Shown here: positions 21,068 to 26,099 of the stretch, piece by piece
Layout of the letters: each line of letters begins with the position of its first letter
Position numbering within the stretch: the stretch's first letter is position 1
Virus record (IMG/VR): IMGVR_UViG_3300027816_000367
Location: 1 to 26,099 of that record
Direction: 5' to 3' (one strand)
DNA length: 26,099 bases
Source of the DNA: a virus
Made by a program: the position numbers and the translations under genes
Notes under the pieces: model-generated
What the model saw: only the letters and a program-made list of their open reading frames with translations
Databases searched by the model: none
Told to the model about the DNA's origin: nothing

Positions 21068-24000
21068 TTGTCCGATAGCAAGCGCAAGCCGTTTTTATTG
21101 CGTGTGAGCGATGCGCTCCGCGCCTTGTCAGATGGCGGTGAATCCGCAAGCGGTGAGCAGACCCGCTCCATCATGCCTGTGACGTACCCGAATTTCCCAA
21201 CTGGCACACAGCAAATGCAGTTGGTTCGCACGGCGGACCCAAGTGAGTATCGCCGCGACGGTCGCACGGTTCGTATTCAAGGGTTCAACGCGCATCCCGT
21301 CGTGCATGCGTGTATGCGTGTCGTCGCGGACATCATGGCAAGCGTGCCGCTGGTCGTGCTGAAAGAGCGTGGCGATTATGAATCGCGTGTGGGTGAGGAC
21401 CACCCGTTGCAAAAGCTCCTCGACTATCCCGGCCCCCGCTTTACGGCGCGGCAGTTCCGTGCGCGGTTTGCGGTAGACTATCTCGGATATGGCAATGCGT
21501 TCTTTGCAATGGAACGCCCCGGCGAGTCGCGCCCTCCGATTGCGTTGCGCCCCGTCAATCCCGAAAGCGTTCAGCAAGTGTGGATTGATACCGAGGGCGA
21601 CCCACGCCGATACGACTACGCGAACTGGGCTGGCATCATCGTCAATGTGCCGACGGAAGATATGTTGCACTTCAAAGACTTGGATATGGGCCGTCCGTTC
21701 GAGGCAGAAGTCTTTGGCTATCCACGTGGCGCCACCGCTATCGGCTCGTTGCTTGCTGACAACGAAGCGACGCAGTACGTTCGCCAAGTCGTCACCAATG
21801 ACGGCACGCCGACGTTTGCGGTGCTGATGTCAGACGAAGCCAGCACCGAAGATGCCGTCGCGATGCAAGACCGCTACACGGCGCGTGTCGTCAGTCGTGG
21901 CAAGCGCGGCGTCCCCGCTTTCTTTGGCGCCGTCAAGGACATCAAGCCACTTGGCTTTACGCTGTCGGACTTGGAGTTCCCCGACCTACGGCGCGTGGCG
22001 CGTGAGGATATTTGCGCGGCGTTCGGCGTGGACCCGCGCATGGTTGGCATTGCGTCGGCGTCGAGCGACGCTGGGCTATCGGGCATCCAATACGCGGAAG
22101 CGCGTGCGCGACTCGTTCAGCATACGATTGAGCCGATGTTCTCGGCGTTCGAGGATGAACTAAATCATTGGCTCGCGCCCGAATTTGGCGATGTGTGGGT
22201 GACGTATGACCACGACATCTTGCGCGACTTGGTGGAGAACGACACCGAGACTTCGACGCGTGTGCGTGCCGAGTACGCCGAGGGTCTACGCACGTGGGAG
22301 GAATCGCGTCGCGCTATCAAGCTTTCGCCGTTGCCCGAGCCGACGGATTCGATTCTGAAGGTGGCGGGACGCGATTTGATTCCCGCCGCGCTTGCGGTCA
22401 TCGACCCGTCGCTCGTACTCGACGAGCCACCCGCAACGGACAACGAAACGCCCGACATGGCGCCGAACGCTGTCAATGCGTTGCCGCCGTCATCCAATGG
22501 CGTAGGGTCTGCCGACGTACAGGGGACCGCGCTCAATGGCGCACAAGTGACGTCGCTGGTGTCGATGCTCACGCAGTTGGCGGCGGGTCAGTTGCCCGAT
22601 GATACGGTCGAGGCGCTTATCAAGGCCGCATTTCCTGCCGTGTCGGATGAGTTGGTCGCGCAGATGTTGTCTGGCATGAAGGGCTTTACGCCAACGACGC
22701 CCATCGAACCCGCGCCCGTGCGTCGCGTGTCGCGTCTGTCTGTGCGTGCGTTTGCGGAAGATGCGCTGAACGGTGAGCAAGTCGAAGCGTTGATGGAGTT
22801 GCTCGAAGAACTGATTGACAAAGAGTTGCCACGCGAGACCGTCGAAGCGTTGATTCAAGCCGCGTTCCCCAAGATGAACCGCGACTTGATTAGCGCGATG
22901 CTTGATGGGCTTGACGGCTTTGAGCCGCCCGAGGATGAGCCAGATGGCGAGATGCCTGACATGCCAGAAGGCGAGGCGTCCTCACGCGCCGAGGTGACGG
23001 ACTTTCCCGAGCAAGGCAACGACAAGAAAGTGTCGCTTCGTAATTCGCAATACGCGTTGTTCCCCGTTGGCGAAGCAGAGGACTTGAAAGAGAACTACCC
23101 CGAAATCTGGCGCAAGGGCGGCAACATCAAGGGCAACGAACAGTTTGCCAAGCTCGCGCCAATCGCCAAGCGCGGCGGTGTGCCTGACGGTGAAGCGGAG
23201 GAGAACGCCGTGCGTCTGCGCGAAGCGTGGGTCGCTCGACACAAGGGCGACTTCCAACTTGCCGGGGTCGTGGCGCAAATCAAGTGGCTGGCGGTCGGTG
23301 ACCGTGGGCTTGACCACATGCGAGCGACGATTCGTAAAGCAAAGGCCAAGCTCAAAGACCGAAGCGATACGCGAAGCGAGGAACGCACGGCAATGCGTCG
23401 AGCGTATTGGGACCGCGCCATGCAAGAGCTTGACCGCACCGAGATGCAATACAAGGCAACGGCGACGGCGCAGTTTGCGCGTGAGAAGAAGCGCGTCACG
23501 CAAGCCATTGCCAGCGCGGGAACTCCCGCGATTGCCGAGTCACGCGTGCGGCAGATGTATCGCACCAATGGCGAATTCGAGGACGATTGGCGCGTGGCAT
23601 TTGAGCCGCTGGTCAGCAAGACGTACGAGACCGGAGCCAAGCAAGTCGCTGGCGCTGGCGCGTCTATCCCTGCCGCGCTCAATGACAAGACCATTCGCGC
23701 TGAAGTGGACTTGCCCATGACGGCTGGCAAGAAGCAAGCGGCGGACGCGGCAAAGAAACTCGCGGCCCCGCAACTCAAAGCCAACGCGCTTGCCGCTATC
23801 AAGGCGCGAACAGTTCGGCTATCGGAACTCATTGGCGACACGACGGCAAAGGAAGTGCTTGCGGCGATTCGTGCGGGTGAGCAGGGCGCGTTGAGCGTTG
23901 CCGAGATTAGCCGTCTGGTCGGGCGTGCCGTGTATGGCGAGGAACGCATCGACGGACGCACCAATGCTATTGCACGCACCGAAGCGGCTGGCGCCATGAG

Positions 24001-24244
24001 TCAAGGGTCGTGGGACCAAGCGCAAGCGGAAGGCGAGTTGTTCCGTAGCAAAACGTGGCTATCATTTAGCGACAACGAAACTCGCGAAACGCATTTGGCG
24101 TTGAACGAAACAACTATCGACATCAACGACCCGTTCATCACGTTAGGCGGCGATGTGTTGATGTATCCGTTGGACCCCGACGCCGAAGCTGGTGAAGTTA
24201 TCAATTGCCGTTGCGTGTTGGCATACAGCGACGAACCCGTTTAA
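21068..24244 (+). CDS. Portal protein fused to MuF-type head morphogenesis protein
   Basis: A 1058-residue fusion if it starts at TTG 21068. Other in-frame starts are GTG 21104 and ATG 21173; none has a strong Shine-Dalgarno. Residues ~60-455 are a HK97-type portal (HACMRVVADIMASVPLVVL; VDYLGYGNAFFAMERP; GVDPRMVGIASASSDAGLSG). Residues 489-542 and 567-620 are two 54-residue repeats, 27/54 identical, each beginning LNGxQV and containing LPxxTVEALIxAAFP. About 665-780 is an insert of the kind WRKGGNIKGNEQFAKL … LAGVVAQIKWLAVGDRGLDHM, found in phage portal/MuF proteins. A coiled, charged region follows, then a MuF-like domain at about 918-1052 (ARTEAAGAMSQGSWDQAQ; NETRETHLALN; INCRCVL). It joins the DNA entry ring to the minor head protein. 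Confidence 0.88.
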   Translation: MSDSKRKPFLLRVSDALRALSDGGESASGEQTRSIMPVTYPNFPTGTQQMQLVRTADPSEYRRDGRTVRIQGFNAHPVVHACMRVVADIMASVPLVVLKERGDYESRVGEDHPLQKLLDYPGPRFTARQFRARFAVDYLGYGNAFFAMERPGESRPPIALRPVNPESVQQVWIDTEGDPRRYDYANWAGIIVNVPTEDMLHFKDLDMGRPFEAEVFGYPRGATAIGSLLADNEATQYVRQVVTNDGTPTFAVLMSDEASTEDAVAMQDRYTARVVSRGKRGVPAFFGAVKDIKPLGFTLSDLEFPDLRRVAREDICAAFGVDPRMVGIASASSDAGLSGIQYAEARARLVQHTIEPMFSAFEDELNHWLAPEFGDVWVTYDHDILRDLVENDTETSTRVRAEYAEGLRTWEESRRAIKLSPLPEPTDSILKVAGRDLIPAALAVIDPSLVLDEPPATDNETPDMAPNAVNALPPSSNGVGSADVQGTALNGAQVTSLVSMLTQLAAGQLPDDTVEALIKAAFPAVSDELVAQMLSGMKGFTPTTPIEPAPVRRVSRLSVRAFAEDALNGEQVEALMELLEELIDKELPRETVEALIQAAFPKMNRDLISAMLDGLDGFEPPEDEPDGEMPDMPEGEASSRAEVTDFPEQGNDKKVSLRNSQYALFPVGEAEDLKENYPEIWRKGGNIKGNEQFAKLAPIAKRGGVPDGEAEENAVRLREAWVARHKGDFQLAGVVAQIKWLAVGDRGLDHMRATIRKAKAKLKDRSDTRSEERTAMRRAYWDRAMQELDRTEMQYKATATAQFAREKKRVTQAIASAGTPAIAESRVRQMYRTNGEFEDDWRVAFEPLVSKTYETGAKQVAGAGASIPAALNDKTIRAEVDLPMTAGKKQAADAAKKLAAPQLKANALAAIKARTVRLSELIGDTTAKEVLAAIRAGEQGALSVAEISRLVGRAVYGEERIDGRTNAIARTEAAGAMSQGSWDQAQAEGELFRSKTWLSFSDNETRETHLALNETTIDINDPFITLGGDVLMYPLDPDAEAGEVINCRCVLAYSDEPV

Positions 24245-24262
24245 CCCCGAGAGAGATTGACA
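24243..24262 (+). promoter_or_regulatory. Leader-like sequence before the fibre gene
   Basis: AACCCCGAGAGAGA just after the portal-MuF stop resembles the AACCCCGACACGGAGA leader of the early genes. The GAGAGA part may bind ribosomes for ATG 24263. It is a looser match than the three exact copies. Confidence 0.4.
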
Positions 24263-25858
24263 ATGGCTGACCAAAAGATTTCGCAACTCACAGGCGGTGG
24301 CGCGGCCCAAGCGACGGACGAATACGTTGTCGCACGCGCTGGCGGCAACAACAAGATTACGGGCGCAAACGTAGCGGCGGCGGCTACCTCGGTCGGCACC
24401 CTGTCCTCGTTGACGGTGAGCGGCAGCCTCGCCGTCGATACCAACACGCTCTACGTCGACGCGGCGAACAACCGCGTGGGCATCGGGACGGCGAGTCCGG
24501 GGTACGCGCTACAAGTTGATGGCGCTTCGACGGCTGGATTCGTGACGCCGCTTGTCCTGAAGAACCCAAGCACCAACGCCGCTAGTGCTACCAAGATTGG
24601 CTTTGACGGCGGCGGCACCGTGTGGGGCGAGATTGGCGTCTCGTACAACACCAACTCGCCGTATATGGCGTTCTTTGTCCGTGCTGGCTCGGAAAAGATG
24701 CGCCTCGACGACAGCGGCAACCTCGGCCTCGGGGTGACGCCGAGTGCGTGGGCGGATTACAAGGCATTGCAGACGACTGGCGCGGCGTTTATGGGCTATT
24801 CCGATGGCGCATCAAACAACCAAGCCATTATTGCCGCCAATGCATTTTTCACTACGGGTAGCACTTGGAAATACATCTACACCGATAACGCATCGTACTA
24901 CCGGCAATTTGACGGACAGCATCAATGGTTCAACGCCCCCTCTGGCACCGCTGGCAACGCCATCTCGTTCACGCAGGCGATGACGCTGGATGCGAGTGGG
25001 AATCTGGGCGTGGGGACGACGAGTCCGAGTGGCAAGTTGAGCGTGTCTGGATTCAAGACAGCCTCGGGCTTGGACAATGTATCAGCGACCTTCTCTGATG
25101 CCACCAACTCATCGGTTGTCATCACGCACGCTGGCGGCAAGGCAAGTCTTGGCACCGACGGCGCACAAGCCCTGTGCTTCTTGACCGACAAGGCCGAACG
25201 CGCCCGCATCACGTCGGGGGGCGAGTTTGTTGTTGGTAAGCAGTCAACTGCCGTAACGGATATTGGCATGTTCGTCACCAATGACGGTCGCGTCATTGCC
25301 ACAACTGGCGACCAAGATTGCTTGGTTTGCAATCGTCAAAACTCTGACGGCACGTTGGTTGAGTTTCGGCAGGCAAATACCACAGAAGGCACCATCTCGG
25401 TCAGCGGCAACACTGTCTCGTACAACGCCTTTGCTGGCTCGCACTGGTCACAGCTTGAGGACGGAAGCAAGCCCGAGATTCTGCGCGGCACGGTGATGGA
25501 AGCCCTCAACGAACTCTGCGAGTGGCCTGACGAAACGAACGAGCGACTGCCGAAGGCGAAGGTCAGCGATACGGCGGGAAGCAAGAAAGTCTACGGCGTC
25601 TTTATGGACTGGGATAACGATTGGACCGAGACGAACGATATGCTCATCACCTCGGTCGGTGCCTTCATCTGCCGCGTTGCCGCCGATGTCGTGGTCGAGC
25701 AGGGCGACTTGCTTGAGTCGAACGGCGATGGGACGGCGCGGGTGCAGGCCGACGATGTGATTCGGTCCAGCACCATCGGCAAGGTCACCAGCACCGTCAA
25801 GACGCATGAGTACGAGGACGGCACCTACTGCGTCCCCACAGTGTTGTACTGCGGCTAA
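24263..25858 (+). CDS. Fibre-like / receptor-interacting structural protein
   Basis: A 531-residue protein from ATG 24263 (TTG 24257 would add two residues). The start MADQKISQLTGGGAAQATDEYVVAR is typical of phage tail fibre and decoration proteins. Three copies of a trimeric-fibre motif follow at about 72 (VGIGTASP), 154 (LGLGVTPS) and 248 (LGVGTTSP), each preceded by a D-x-x-(G/N)N-type turn. From about 390, AFAGSHWSQLEDGSKPEILRG opens a C-terminal domain with KVSDTAGSKKVYGVFMDWD and EQGDLLESNGDGTA. I know that pattern from fibre-like proteins of marine phages; it may be a trimerisation or autocleavage domain, which I cannot prove. A fibre directly after MuF is an unusual place. The next gene overlaps in TAATG. 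Confidence 0.75.
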   Translation: MADQKISQLTGGGAAQATDEYVVARAGGNNKITGANVAAAATSVGTLSSLTVSGSLAVDTNTLYVDAANNRVGIGTASPGYALQVDGASTAGFVTPLVLKNPSTNAASATKIGFDGGGTVWGEIGVSYNTNSPYMAFFVRAGSEKMRLDDSGNLGLGVTPSAWADYKALQTTGAAFMGYSDGASNNQAIIAANAFFTTGSTWKYIYTDNASYYRQFDGQHQWFNAPSGTAGNAISFTQAMTLDASGNLGVGTTSPSGKLSVSGFKTASGLDNVSATFSDATNSSVVITHAGGKASLGTDGAQALCFLTDKAERARITSGGEFVVGKQSTAVTDIGMFVTNDGRVIATTGDQDCLVCNRQNSDGTLVEFRQANTTEGTISVSGNTVSYNAFAGSHWSQLEDGSKPEILRGTVMEALNELCEWPDETNERLPKAKVSDTAGSKKVYGVFMDWDNDWTETNDMLITSVGAFICRVAADVVVEQGDLLESNGDGTARVQADDVIRSSTIGKVTSTVKTHEYEDGTYCVPTVLYCG

Positions 25859-26099
25859 TGCTGAACTGGCTGAAGGGCATCGGGCGGCAGGTGCTTCGTG
25901 CCTTCGGGTTGGGGCCGAAAGCTCTGCCGCTCGACTGGGGCAAGACGGTGTTCCCGGTCCAAGACCGTGCGCCGATTGACGCCCTCTGGTGGACCCAGCA
26001 CGCCATCGTGACCAGCCGTGGCACGGCGGCGGCGTATGCGGACCCGAGCGGCCTGCGCTACGGGGTCTATCAGGGCGACCGCTTCCCCGATGGCTCGAC
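25858..26099 (+). CDS. Start of an unknown gene (runs off the window)
   Basis: An open frame begins in a TAATG overlap and is still open at the window end (80 codons). The product starts MLNWLKGIGRQVLRAFGLG, an amphipathic helix, and continues with PLDWGKTVFPVQDRAPIDAL and a Trp-rich segment. Its leucine codons are CTG x4, CTC x2, CTT x1, TTG x1, unlike the TTG-rich genes at the left end. By position it could be another fibre-associated or head-tail protein. The family is not recognised. Confidence 0.6.
   Translation, partial: MLNWLKGIGRQVLRAFGLGPKALPLDWGKTVFPVQDRAPIDALWWTQHAIVTSRGTAAAYADPSGLRYGVYQGDRFPDGS

Noticed and set aside
23095-23997. 300-codon frame on the - strand under the portal-MuF gene
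   Set aside because: Ser/Ala/Arg-rich product typical of the antisense of a GCG/GAA-rich gene; no start signal.
1-26099. tRNA genes, CRISPR arrays, insertion sequences, attachment sites
   Set aside because: No cloverleaf with a T-loop GTTCRA, no regularly spaced repeats, no transposase or integrase frames and no terminal inverted repeats were found on reading.
1-26099. Window as a complete circular genome
   Set aside because: The first and last bases show no overlap, both end genes are cut, and capsid, connector and tail-tube genes are missing.

Overview
This window is part of a tailed double-stranded DNA phage (Caudoviricetes). Every supportable gene lies on the + strand, the genes are tightly packed, and many overlap by 1-4 bases (ATGA, GTGA, TAATG). 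A tape measure protein without visible sheath or baseplate genes suggests a siphovirus-like virion. Nothing fixes the host: there is no tRNA, no integrase and no recognisable host gene. The best reading is an uncultured phage of a bacterium with middle-to-high GC content.

Layout. 1-5472: end of an upstream tail gene, tape measure protein, a small tail protein and a large tail-tip/hub protein with fibronectin-III-like repeats. 5491-7936: a GT4 glycosyltransferase, then a lysis cassette (three-helix holin-like protein, Zn amidase endolysin, membrane coiled-coil spanin-like protein). 7949-9971: a Cys-rich small protein, a metallophosphoesterase with an N-terminal helix-turn-helix-like region and two small proteins. 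9972-10781: about 810 bases without a credible gene, holding a palindromic site, many hairpins, a U-tract hairpin, a strong intrinsic terminator and an outward promoter. 10782-14283: an early/DNA-metabolism cluster with an SSB-like protein (tail DDDLPF), a SAM methyltransferase, an HNH-like nuclease, a PD-(D/E)XK-like nuclease and an excisionase-like HTH protein. 14284-14400: second copy of the palindromic site plus promoter-like sequence. 14401-17226: mostly unknown small proteins, several preceded by a nearly identical leader/ribosome-binding sequence. 17223-19446: GT2 glycosyltransferase, ParB-like protein and an ABC-ATPase fused to a GNAT acyltransferase. 19479-24244: terminase small subunit, terminase large subunit and a portal-MuF fusion. 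24263-end: a fibre-like protein and the start of an unknown gene with different codon choice.

How it fits together. The order terminase-portal-MuF at the right end and tape measure-tail-lysis at the left end is one phage map opened in the middle. The missing part, lying across the window ends, should hold the capsid, connectors and tail tube. The early region appears to be controlled by a regulator that binds the two 27-bp palindromes, and translation is organised by coupled starts and the repeated leader.

Most worth pursuing: the structured non-coding block at 9972-10781 with its attenuator-like hairpins; the two-copy operator; the apparent complete absence of GATC; and the ParB-like/ABC-ATPase-GNAT pair next to terminase, which could be a DNA-modification module.
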